Shown piece by piece: positions 7,183-14,416 of a DNA stretch of 14,442 nt. Both the position numbers and the translations under genes were made by a program. Location of the stretch: contig DCDD01000095.1 in NCBI GenBank assembly GCA_002316235.1, positions 1 to 14,442 of the forward strand, read 5' to 3'. Under the pieces are notes generated by a model that saw nothing but the letters and a program-made list of their open reading frames with translations, had not been told where the DNA came from and made no database searches. The stretch comes from Bacteroidales bacterium UBA1064 (GTDB lineage Bacteria > Bacteroidota > Bacteroidia > Bacteroidales > Tenuifilaceae). Each line of letters opens with the position of its first letter. Position 1 is the first letter of the stretch.

Positions 7183-7875
7183 CTAAAAAATAAGCTTGAA
7201 CCCCTTTCCTCTAACGTTGATAATTTCGATGGTTGGATCATCGGCCAGGTATTTTCGGAGTTTTGTGATGTACACATCCATGCTGCGGGCGTTAAAGTAG
7301 CTGTCGTCCACCCAGATGGTTTTCAGCGCAAAATTACGGTCGAGCAGCGAGTTTTTGTTGATGCAAAGGTATTTTAGCAGCTCGCTCTCCTTGGTGGTAA
7401 GCTTGCGTACCTCGTCGTCGAGCTGTAGGGTTTGCTTGGTAGCGTCGAATAGGTAACGGCCAATCTGGAAGGAGCTTTGCTCGCTGTCGGGCGAATCCTT
7501 ACGGGTGCGGCGGAGTATGGCTTCGATACGCATCAGCAGCTCTTCAATGCTGAAGGGCTTGGTCATGTAGTCGTCGGCACCTATTGAGAATCCTTCAATT
7601 ACATCTTCTTTGAGCGATTTGGCCGTAAGGAAAAGGATGGGCATGGCGGGATTAGCCATCCTAATTTCTTTGGCCAGTGTAAATCCATCCTTAATGGGCA
7701 TCATTACGTCAAGTATGCAGATATCGTAGTAGTTATTCTGAAAACCCCGGTAGGCTTTTTCGCCATCCTTGTAAAGATCTACATCGTATTCCTTGGCCTG
7801 GAGGTACTCTTTAAGCAGAAACCCCAGGTTTTCATCATCTTCGGCCAGCAGCACTCGAATTGTTCTTTTTTCCAT
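7183..7875 (-). CDS. rprY: OmpR/RprY-family response regulator
   Basis: This 230-residue transcription factor is the output half of a two-component system. The receiver domain (about 5-120) has the acidic pocket E12-D13-D14, the phosphoacceptor D56 in ICILDVMMP, T84 and K106 in the DYMTKPF motif. A winged-helix DNA-binding domain follows (about 135-230) with the OmpR-type segments LTTKESELLKYL and RSMDVYITKLRKYL, ending GKGFKLIF. The overall sequence and pairing resemble RprY of Bacteroides, where the pair is RprX-RprY. The start lies 27 bp after the kinase stop, so both are transcribed together. The regulon cannot be read here; the adjacent siaC operon is one possible target. The symbol is by family resemblance. 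Confidence 0.92.
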   Translation of the reverse strand: MEKRTIRVLLAEDDENLGFLLKEYLQAKEYDVDLYKDGEKAYRGFQNNYYDICILDVMMPIKDGFTLAKEIRMANPAMPILFLTAKSLKEDVIEGFSIGADDYMTKPFSIEELLMRIEAILRRTRKDSPDSEQSSFQIGRYLFDATKQTLQLDDEVRKLTTKESELLKYLCINKNSLLDRNFALKTIWVDDSYFNARSMDVYITKLRKYLADDPTIEIINVRGKGFKLIF

Positions 7876-7902
7876 GATTGTAATGGATTTTGGTTTATGG
7901 TT

Positions 7903-9486
7903 TTACTTTTTTTCTGAAGGGCCATTCCATGGCAAAAATATTGAGAACAGGCTACCCTCGCCAGGGGTGCTTTCAACCCAAATTCGACCCCCATGTGCCT
8001 CAACAATTTTTTTCACATAGCTTAGTCCAAGTCCAAAGCCCTTCACGTTGTGAATGTTACCACTAGGTACGCGGTAAAACTGATCGAATATTTTTCGCAG
8101 GTTTTCCCGGCTAATGCCAATTCCGTTGTCCTGAAATGTTACCACTATCCCGTCAGTGCTATTCTTGGTAAAAATAGTTATTTCGGGATTGCCCTTTTTG
8201 TACTTCACGGCATTGTCGAGGAGGTTGTTTACCACGTTGGTTATATGCACCTCATCGGCTAACACCACCGGTTTATCGGAGTCGAGCTCAAGCTTAAGCA
8301 CCCCGTTTTCGGATTGAAGCTGGAGGGCAAAGTTGTTGGATACCCGCTTGATAATTTCGTGGACGTTCACCTCCTTGAGCCGAAGTTTTAGCTTGGCTTT
8401 CTCAAAGATGGCCATTTGTAGCACCTTTTCCACCTGCAACCCGAGCCGTTTGCTCTCGTCGGCAACCAGGGTGCCAAGGTAGTCTAAATTTTTTCGTTCA
8501 AGCGGTATAGATTTGTCGTTGAGCATTTGCGCTGCCAGCGAAATGGTGGAGATGGGCGTTTTTAGCTCGTGCGTAAGGTTGTTGACGAAATCGTTTCTTA
8601 TCTCCGAAATTTTTTTCTGCTTGAATATGATGTAAAGGGTTACGCTAAAGGTGAAGACAATTAGAAAGGTGAGCGCCAGCGATGAAAGGGTGATTCGACC
8701 CAGCGAGTTGAGCAGGTATGTCTTCTGGTTGGGGAAGTAAAGGGTAAGGAAATACCTGCGTGCAAAGAAATCGTTTGGGAAAAGCTTATCCTTTAACACA
8801 AGACCTTTGAAATCGGCCTTAAACTTAGGGCTGGCATAAATGGTGCTATCCCTTTCGTTGGTTATCCTGTACTCGTAGCGGGCTTTTATTCCCTTGCGTA
8901 GCAATTCACGGCGCACAATAGAGTCGAGCTGTACCTGCGAAATGCGCTCCTGAATGGGCAGCTCCACCCGAATCATCTTGTCAACAATGTTCTCCACAAA
9001 AATGGTCTTGTTAACCAGCTTCTCATCGAGTCCCAGGTCAATATTTTTCAAATTTTTACCCTTCGATAGGCTGGGTATATGCAGGTCGCCGTTGTTGATG
9101 CTCACCAAGCTGCTGTCCCATAACTTCTTGGTGATGGAGGGTATTTTCACAGAATCAAGGCTGCTGAAGGTGAGCACCTGCTGGTTGATTTGCTTGGTCC
9201 GAATCCCGCTTTTTGTTTTGTTCAGAATGTTTTGCTGGTAGTCTAGCCTGGCGCTGCTTTTAGTGTTGACCGAGTAGTATGGCTTTATCTCGTCAATTAC
9301 CTGAAAAACTGTTTCCTGCTTTTCAACCTCATCAATAATTCGCTCCATGGCAAGGCTTGCCGTTTGAACAAATTGCTCCTCCTTTATCTGCAGGGCGACC
9401 CCTATCCACCTCGACTGTAGGAATATCAGGCCGATAGATGCGATGGCAATAACTACTGTTAGAATCCAAAGTAATTTTCTGCTCAT
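7903..9486 (-). CDS. rprX: RprX-like membrane sensor histidine kinase
   Basis: This inner-membrane kinase (527 aa from ATG 9486) pairs with the downstream RprY-like regulator. It has a first transmembrane helix at about 5-25, a periplasmic sensor region of roughly 235 residues that I cannot assign to a family, and a second helix at about 265-287. The second helix runs almost directly into the dimerisation helix FVNNLTHELKTPIS with phosphoacceptor H306, leaving no room for a HAMP domain. The ATPase domain carries the N box VVNNLLDNAVKY, the G1 box DNGIGIS, an F box FDQFYRV and the G2 box GFGLGLSYV. The open frame extends to a TTG at 9543, but MSRKLLWIL at 9486 gives the expected short basic N-terminus before TM1, and a -7 element ends five bases upstream of it. 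The symbol rests on family resemblance. Confidence 0.92.
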   Translation of the reverse strand: MSRKLLWILTVVIAIASIGLIFLQSRWIGVALQIKEEQFVQTASLAMERIIDEVEKQETVFQVIDEIKPYYSVNTKSSARLDYQQNILNKTKSGIRTKQINQQVLTFSSLDSVKIPSITKKLWDSSLVSINNGDLHIPSLSKGKNLKNIDLGLDEKLVNKTIFVENIVDKMIRVELPIQERISQVQLDSIVRRELLRKGIKARYEYRITNERDSTIYASPKFKADFKGLVLKDKLFPNDFFARRYFLTLYFPNQKTYLLNSLGRITLSSLALTFLIVFTFSVTLYIIFKQKKISEIRNDFVNNLTHELKTPISTISLAAQMLNDKSIPLERKNLDYLGTLVADESKRLGLQVEKVLQMAIFEKAKLKLRLKEVNVHEIIKRVSNNFALQLQSENGVLKLELDSDKPVVLADEVHITNVVNNLLDNAVKYKKGNPEITIFTKNSTDGIVVTFQDNGIGISRENLRKIFDQFYRVPSGNIHNVKGFGLGLSYVKKIVEAHGGRIWVESTPGEGSLFSIFLPWNGPSEKK

Positions 9487-9491
9487 AAAAA

Positions 9492-9499
9492 CAAAGATA
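9492..9499 (-). promoter_or_regulatory. -7 promoter element for the kinase-regulator pair
   Basis: TATCTTTG on the minus strand matches TAnnTTTG exactly and ends only 5 nt before the ATG at 9486. With the usual spacing, transcription would start at or within a few bases of the ATG, giving a leaderless or almost leaderless mRNA. No -33 TTG is present at 19-21 bp. The alternative is that the true promoter lies farther upstream and this match is chance. Confidence 0.35.
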
Positions 9500-9609
9500 A
9501 CGGGAATGATTTTGAAGGGTGTTACCTTAACACAGTTTAACAAAGGTTTTGTTGGTGGTAGCCTTGGACTTGTGGGTTAGCGCTGAGAATTTGGAGACCA
9601 GCAACTTGT

Positions 9610-10020
9610 TTACTCCGGACAAAAGGGTTCACTAATTTTTATTTTTGATGGGTTAATGGTAATGGCTGCCTGTATGCCCTGAAAGCCCCTGAGACAGGCG
9701 GATAGGATTTTTACTTCAGCTTCTGCAGCATTTCCGTTTATTTCAACTATATAGTCAACATTTGGTAGCTGGCCAACTACAAGACCATTGCTGCTTCGGT
9801 TTGGAAAAAGAGAGACAATTAAGCCTGGTTTGCTTGTTCTGTCGGTAAACGAGGATACACCTATGAGCTGTTCTAACTCGGCATTTCTAACCAACCTTAA
9901 GCCACAATGGTTGCTAGCAGCCCAGAGTAGTTTATTTAGGTTAAGCGTGGTGGACAGTGCAATAAACATAAAAGGCCTGCCCTGCTCAACAGTAAGTATT
10001 TCCTTCTTTTTTGCCGGCAT
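9610..10020 (-). CDS. IPExxxVDY-like family protein, function unknown
   Basis: This 136-residue soluble protein has the arrangement of the small Bacteroidota family named for an IPExxxVDY signature. An N-terminal part (PFMFIALSTTLNLNKLLWAASNHCGLRLVRN) resembles the family's 'FxLIGISS...LxWxLN...G' opening. The segment QLPNVDYIVEING (84-96) corresponds to the signature, shortened because the IPE and spacer residues are reduced to LPN before VDY. The C-terminal part (SACLRGFQGIQAAITI) also fits. Such proteins are restricted to Bacteroidota and have no known reaction. The start ATG at 10020 lies about 16 nt after the predicted transcription start. The kinase gene follows after 123 bp on the same strand with its own -7 element. 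The family call is by motif only and is moderately certain. Confidence 0.65.
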   Translation of the reverse strand: MPAKKKEILTVEQGRPFMFIALSTTLNLNKLLWAASNHCGLRLVRNAELEQLIGVSSFTDRTSKPGLIVSLFPNRSSNGLVVGQLPNVDYIVEINGNAAEAEVKILSACLRGFQGIQAAITINPSKIKISEPFCPE

Positions 10021-10040
10021 TTTAGCTTACTAGTCTAGCA

Positions 10041-10048
10041 CAAATATA
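10041..10048 (-). promoter_or_regulatory. -7 promoter element for the IPExxxVDY-like gene
   Basis: TATATTTG on the minus strand matches TAnnTTTG exactly and ends 20 nt before the ATG at 10020. A TTG lies upstream but at 14 bp rather than 19-21 bp, so the -33 half is not convincing. Confidence 0.45.
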
Positions 10049-10169
10049 ACCCTGTTTTTAAACAATCTTACCGAACCCCTAAATTTATCTTAACGAAATC
10101 GGACGGTGTTGGAAGCTGAATGCGAACGGGTTAATTTTTAGCATTTCTGAATTTCAACTCCTCGCTTAC

Positions 10170-10219
10170 CCTATTCCCGACCAACCGTTAGCCTTCTAAC
10201 CATCGGGAATTTGAATAGG
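10170..10219. repeat. Nested imperfect inverted repeat with alternative pairings
   Basis: Three sets of arms are nested in 50 bp: CCTATTC (10170-10176) with GAATAGG (10213-10219); ATTCCCGA (10173-10180) with TCGGGAAT (10203-10210); and GTTAG (10187-10191) with CTAAC (10196-10200) around a CCTT loop. The two outer pairings share ATTC and so exclude each other; either yields a long hairpin with internal loops. It lies between divergent promoters, so it may be a double-stranded protein-binding site or an unannotated small RNA. It does not end in a T run, so a terminator is unlikely. Confidence 0.6.
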
Positions 10220-10225
10220 TTTTAG

Positions 10226-10243
10226 CAACTTTTCCCAAAGTTG
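10226..10243. repeat. Perfect 7-bp inverted repeat upstream of the MEMO operon promoter
   Basis: CAACTTT (10226-10232) and AAAGTTG (10237-10243) form a perfect stem around TCCC. The element begins 6 bp after the nested inverted repeat and ends about 31 bp upstream of the -33 box of the next promoter, a position suitable for an activator site. No T run follows on either strand. Confidence 0.5.
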
Positions 10244-10274
10244 TCTTATGGTAGCTGGCTGGAGTGATATGAAC

Positions 10275-10305
10275 TTGATTTTTCTTTTATTTTGAAATAA
10301 CTTTG
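10275..10305 (+). promoter_or_regulatory. Bacteroidota-type promoter for the MEMO-AMMECR1 / membrane protein operon
   Basis: A -33 TTG (10275-10277) and the -7 element TAACTTTG (10298-10305) are separated by 20 bp, a good match to the phylum consensus. Transcription should begin near 10310, just inside the first in-frame ATG at 10307. That argues for translation from the ATG at 10334, leaving a leader of about 24 nt. Confidence 0.55.
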
Positions 10306-10333
10306 AATGGGAAAGGTAAATATTCGTGCTATC

Positions 10334-11860
10334 ATGCCGGGCTTTCAATCACGATATTTTGTAACGATAAGTTTACTAATAACACTAGTAGCAATGGAAT
10401 CGTCATGTAAAGGGCAAACGGGTGGAAGTAGTAGGGGAGTTGACCGTCAACCTGCAGTTGCCGGATCGTTCTACCCAGCCTCCAGGGAGCAGCTGGTAAA
10501 GGATTTGCAGGGTTATTTTGATGCGGCTGAGGTTAGCCTTACATCTCAACCAATAGCTTTAATAGTTCCCCATGCAGGGTACGTTTTCTCCGCGCCTGTT
10601 GCAGCTGCAGGTTTTAAGCAGCTCGACAGGGAAAGGAAGTTTAAGCATATTTTTTTGATTGGCTCCAGCCACACCATGTACTTCAACGGTGTATCAGCAT
10701 ATACCCAAGGTCATTTTATCACCCCCCTTGGGCGTGTTAAGGTTGACGACCTGGCAAAGGAGCTGGCCGATAGGTACGATTTTATCAACGACGATCCCAT
10801 GCCCCACGAGCGGGAGCATGGGCTGGAGGTGCAGCTCCCCTTTCTCCAGTACTGGCTTAAGCATGAATTCTGCATTGTTCCTCTTATCATCGGTGGTGAA
10901 TCGCAAAGTACCAGCACCCTGCTCGCCGAAGTTCTTGCCCCATACCTAAACGAGGAAAACCTGTTTGTAATAAGTTCAGACTTTTCGCATTACCCGACAT
11001 ATGCTGAGGCCACAAAATCCGACAAAAGCATGGCTGATGCAATTGTTTCGAACTCGTCTTCAGCATTCATGAAAGCTAAGCTGAACTCTGAAAACTCTGG
11101 TGCTGACAATCTGGTTACCGCCATGTGTGGTTGGACTTCGGGGCTAACCCTGCTGAAGATGACCGAAAAAATTAAAGGGATTACCTACCAACCCCTCATC
11201 TACATGAATTCGGGTGATTCGCCATACGGCGAAAAAGATAGGGTAGTGGGTTACTGGGCCATTGCTGCCGTGAGGGAAAGCAATAGGTCTGGTGATTTTT
11301 CTTTGACCGAAGAGGACAAAATGGAGCTGCTTAAGCTAGCGCGTAAAACCATTACCGACCACCTCAACGGCTTAAAGCCAACACCTCCAGATTTGCAGAA
11401 CCTGAGCGCTAACCTGAAGACCAATGCCGGTGCATTTGTTACTCTTCGCAGGGACGGACAGCTTAGGGGTTGTATTGGCAGCTTCTCCACTACTACTCCA
11501 CTCTACCAGGTGGTTATGGCCATGGCCGTTGCTGCCGCTACGGAGGATTACCGTTTTCCCCCTGTAACCCGTAATGAGCTTGGTGAAGTTGAAATTGAAA
11601 TTTCGGTGCTTACTCCAATGAAAAAAATTAGCAGCATTGACGAGATAGAGCTGGGCAGGCATGGCATATACATCCGGAAAGGCGGACACTCCGGAACATT
11701 TCTCCCACAAGTTGCCGCCGAAACAGGCTGGAGCCTTGAGGAATTCCTTGGCCATTGTGCACGCGACAAGGCTCTTATTGGCTGGGACGGATGGAGGGAT
11801 GCCGAGATTTTTACCTACGAGGCCATTGTGTTTGAGGAAAAGGATTTTAAAATGAATTAA
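10334..11860 (+). CDS. Exported MEMO1-AMMECR1 fusion (AmmeMemoRadiSam system B + A)
   Basis: The 508-residue product (from ATG 10334) fuses two domains of unknown reaction. A hydrophobic segment FVTISLLITLVAM (8-20) after a short N-terminus looks like a signal peptide. SSC at 23-25 is a possible but poor lipobox because the -3 residue is Glu. Residues about 40-315 form the MEMO1 domain: AGSFYPAS, PHAGY (H80), GSSHT (H113), EHGLEVQLPFLQ (H162), SSDFSHY (D216, H219) and MCGW (C265). H80, H113 and C265 correspond to the human MEMO1 metal-site residues. Residues about 328-503 form the AMMECR1 domain with AFVTLRRDGQLRGCIGSF (LRGCIG around C380). Starting at the ATG at 10307 adds nine residues, but the promoter's -7 box touches it. 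The related radical SAM gene is not adjacent. The next gene starts 11 bp downstream. Confidence 0.9.
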   Translation: MPGFQSRYFVTISLLITLVAMESSCKGQTGGSSRGVDRQPAVAGSFYPASREQLVKDLQGYFDAAEVSLTSQPIALIVPHAGYVFSAPVAAAGFKQLDRERKFKHIFLIGSSHTMYFNGVSAYTQGHFITPLGRVKVDDLAKELADRYDFINDDPMPHEREHGLEVQLPFLQYWLKHEFCIVPLIIGGESQSTSTLLAEVLAPYLNEENLFVISSDFSHYPTYAEATKSDKSMADAIVSNSSSAFMKAKLNSENSGADNLVTAMCGWTSGLTLLKMTEKIKGITYQPLIYMNSGDSPYGEKDRVVGYWAIAAVRESNRSGDFSLTEEDKMELLKLARKTITDHLNGLKPTPPDLQNLSANLKTNAGAFVTLRRDGQLRGCIGSFSTTTPLYQVVMAMAVAAATEDYRFPPVTRNELGEVEIEISVLTPMKKISSIDEIELGRHGIYIRKGGHSGTFLPQVAAETGWSLEEFLGHCARDKALIGWDGWRDAEIFTYEAIVFEEKDFKMN

Positions 11861-11871
11861 ATCTGCCGGTT

Positions 11872-14316
11872 ATGAATATGCCCTACCATTTACTGCTGAT
11901 TGGCATGGGTATTGGCGTAGTTTACATTATGGGCAGCTTGCTGGTTTACCTGGGCATACTCTCCAAAAACCTTCACCGTAAAATTTGGAACTACACCCTT
12001 CTGGCTGTATTCCTTGGGTGTGTGGTGCTGGGTCTGTTGCTGGCCATCCTAATTAGCTACAAGTTTGATTGGCCATTTATTTCCTCTGCCCTGAAATGGC
12101 ATGTTAACCTTGGTATTGCCATGAGCCTGGTAGCAGCCATTCATATATTCTGGCATTTACGGTACTTTACGGGATCCAGCCATCGCATACACAAGAAAAT
12201 CAGTCAAAATGAATGCTCTACTTTGGTTACAACCCACGAGTTGGGCATTATGGCATTTGCCGCAGGCCTCGCCTCCATTTCATTTCAGATACTAATTCTG
12301 CGACAGGTTACCAAGGTTTTTCAGGGTAACGAGTTTACCCAAACATGGGTTATTGGCCTTTGGATGCTGCTTACTGGCCTTGGATCGGTTTTAGGGAGAA
12401 AGGCGAAATTGGGTAGTGATGTCTTTACTGTTATCAGCAGGCTAATCTTATTCCAGTGCATTGCTGCGGTTATCGTTACCTTTAGCATTGGCTACATTAA
12501 GAATTTGTTCTTTCCTGTTGGGGTGCTTTCACCACCCATCGCCACCATTGCCATTTCAACCTTCCTGCTCATTCCGGTGGCAGTTCCTGCAGGCATTGCC
12601 TACGCTTTAATGGTGAGCCGTTTTAATGCCGAAGACCCATGCTACGCAAGGGTTTACTCGATGGAATCGCTTGGAAGCATGGCGGGTGGAATCTTGGTAT
12701 CGCTCATCATCATACATTTCCTCACGGTTTACCAGTCGGTCCTGGTCATAGGAGGCATAGCCACCCTTATCATATCGGTGATCAGGCCAGGAAAAGGAAT
12801 CACAACTGTTCCCCTGATGTTTTTCCTTGTTATGGCTGTGTTCATGGCTGCAAAAGCCGACAGGCTTATTGAACAGAACATTATGCACGGGCAGCGGGTT
12901 CTGGCGGTGAAGGAGTCGCCCTACGGAAGCATCACCGTTACGGATTATGGCGGTCAGCTAAACTTTTTTGAGAATGGTTTGCTGCTTTTTGGAACCGGTA
13001 ACCCCGTGGCTGCCGAGGAAGGTGTGCACTACGCAATGCTTCAGCGTAGTAACCCTTCGGAAATACTGTTGGTGTCAGGGGGGTATGCCGGGCTTACAGC
13101 TGAGCTGTTAAAGTATAAAAACGCTCACGTTGATTACGTTGAGGTGAATGGGCCGCTGCTGAAGCTTTGTGAAAAGCATGCACCGCTTCCCGAAAATCGG
13201 CGTGTGAGATTTATCAGGGATGATGGCCGGAGGTACCTTGCTGAAACTAGCAAGCGGTACGATGTAATTATAGTAGCCCTGCCCGAGCCGGTAAGCCTTC
13301 AGCTCAACCGTTACTACACAGTGGAGTTTATGAAGACGGTTAGGAGCCATCTATTAAGCAACGGGGTGGTCTGTTTCAACCTTCCGCCGGTGGGAAACTA
13401 CGCCAGCCCCGAAAGGCAACGGGCCATTTCGTCAGTTTACAACACCCTGACAGCCGTATTTGCCAACGTTGAGGTGGTGCCGGGCGAAAGGGACTACCTG
13501 CTGGCTTCCGATGGGGAGATTCGCATCGACATTTCGAGGCTTGCCGTTGAGAGGGGAATGGCAGGGCTCAACACCTATGTAAACCCCGATTTTATTGATG
13601 ATGATTACCTGGCTAGCCGTAACCGGTTTTTCCATGCCAGCATCCTGAGCGACGCCATGCCAGATACCGATAACCATCCCTATCCGGTATTTCTTTTTAC
13701 CATGAGCTACCTGGGGCAGTTTGGCAGCAACCATTTGGTGTGGATGCTGGTATGCTTGGCTGTAGTGATGCTACCTCTTTTTTTACTTGGGAAACCGCTA
13801 AGGGGAATGTTCCTTGCCGGATTTTCGGGGGCCTCGGCTGAGATGATCATCATCCTGATGTTTCAAGTATTTTTTGGATTCCTCTATGCCGGAATAGGAC
13901 TGATAGTGGCGTTATTCATGGCCGGCCTGGCTCTTGGAGCATATATCCTTCCTAAAACCATGAAGTTTACTGCTAAAGGACTAGTAGCGGCCATGGCGCT
14001 CTATTTTTTACTCGTTCCCCTGGTTTGGATGCTACGCGATTCCATTTCGATGTGGCCTTTAATGCTGGTTGTTGCGCTTCTTACCCTTATACCATCTACC
14101 ATCGTTGGCTACCAGTACGTGCTTTGGACGCGGGCAATCCCTGGTGGAGTAAATCCTGCGGCAAGGAGCTACTCCGCCGATCTGTGGGGTTCAGCCCTTG
14201 GGGTTATTGCGGTTACGCTGGTGATGATCCCGCTGCTGGGTATTGTTCAAACCGCAATAGTCATGGCCGCAGCTAACCTGGCAGGATACATGCTTACCCT
14301 TCCCCATCTTCGCTAA
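11872..14316 (+). CDS. Membrane protein with spermidine-synthase-like domain between two transporter-like halves
   Basis: The 814-residue protein has about ten transmembrane segments (residues 5-328), a cytosolic-type globular domain (about 335-600) and about seven more segments (619-808). The globular domain resembles spermidine synthases: glycine loop VSGGYAGL (401-408), VEVN (423-426), RDDGRRYL (449-456) and YDVIIVALPEP (463-473). SAM-pocket residues are largely kept, but the aspartate of the GGGDGG loop is Tyr405 and the catalytic aspartate after DVIIV is Ala469, so spermidine synthesis is unlikely. The two membrane halves share motifs: 'P-x-x-I/A-G...Y...R' followed by AR-x-YS...GS..G at 236-274 and 741-777, pointing to an internal duplication. 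Residues 1-100 form three extra helices with H77, H91 and H95. This matches the loosely named 'fused MFS/spermidine synthase' group. It is cotranscribed with the MEMO-AMMECR1 fusion. The substrate is unknown. Start could also be codon 3. Confidence 0.85.
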   Translation: MNMPYHLLLIGMGIGVVYIMGSLLVYLGILSKNLHRKIWNYTLLAVFLGCVVLGLLLAILISYKFDWPFISSALKWHVNLGIAMSLVAAIHIFWHLRYFTGSSHRIHKKISQNECSTLVTTHELGIMAFAAGLASISFQILILRQVTKVFQGNEFTQTWVIGLWMLLTGLGSVLGRKAKLGSDVFTVISRLILFQCIAAVIVTFSIGYIKNLFFPVGVLSPPIATIAISTFLLIPVAVPAGIAYALMVSRFNAEDPCYARVYSMESLGSMAGGILVSLIIIHFLTVYQSVLVIGGIATLIISVIRPGKGITTVPLMFFLVMAVFMAAKADRLIEQNIMHGQRVLAVKESPYGSITVTDYGGQLNFFENGLLLFGTGNPVAAEEGVHYAMLQRSNPSEILLVSGGYAGLTAELLKYKNAHVDYVEVNGPLLKLCEKHAPLPENRRVRFIRDDGRRYLAETSKRYDVIIVALPEPVSLQLNRYYTVEFMKTVRSHLLSNGVVCFNLPPVGNYASPERQRAISSVYNTLTAVFANVEVVPGERDYLLASDGEIRIDISRLAVERGMAGLNTYVNPDFIDDDYLASRNRFFHASILSDAMPDTDNHPYPVFLFTMSYLGQFGSNHLVWMLVCLAVVMLPLFLLGKPLRGMFLAGFSGASAEMIIILMFQVFFGFLYAGIGLIVALFMAGLALGAYILPKTMKFTAKGLVAAMALYFLLVPLVWMLRDSISMWPLMLVVALLTLIPSTIVGYQYVLWTRAIPGGVNPAARSYSADLWGSALGVIAVTLVMIPLLGIVQTAIVMAAANLAGYMLTLPHLR

Positions 14317-14384
14317 CCTAAACAAGCTCGACTTAATGCTAAAAGAACGCTGCAAATATTGATAGCTGCACCATAATTTGTTTT

Positions 14385-14416
14385 TTTGGGACAAATAATA
14401 AAGAATTTGGGACAAA
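14385..14416. repeat. Tandem TTTGGGACAAA sites, operator-like
   Basis: TTTGGGACAAA occurs at 14385-14395 and 14406-14416, 21 bp apart centre to centre, which is two helical turns and puts both on one DNA face. Each copy is itself a short inverted repeat (TTTG-N3-CAAA). They lie in the noncoding stretch after the last gene (14317-14442), which holds no visible ORF, and may serve a promoter beyond the right edge. Confidence 0.5.

Noticed and set aside
9487..9543. N-terminal extension of the histidine kinase from a TTG codon
   Set aside because: The extension overlaps a perfect -7 element, and the ATG at 9486 gives a standard N-terminus for a membrane kinase.
10307..10333. First in-frame ATG of the MEMO-AMMECR1 gene
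   Set aside because: It lies 1 bp after the -7 box, so it would fall upstream of or at the transcript start. The ATG at 10334 gives a more typical signal peptide. The choice is not certain.
11872..14316. Naming the 814-aa protein spermidine synthase (speE)
   Set aside because: Key catalytic aspartates are replaced and the protein is mainly membrane-embedded.
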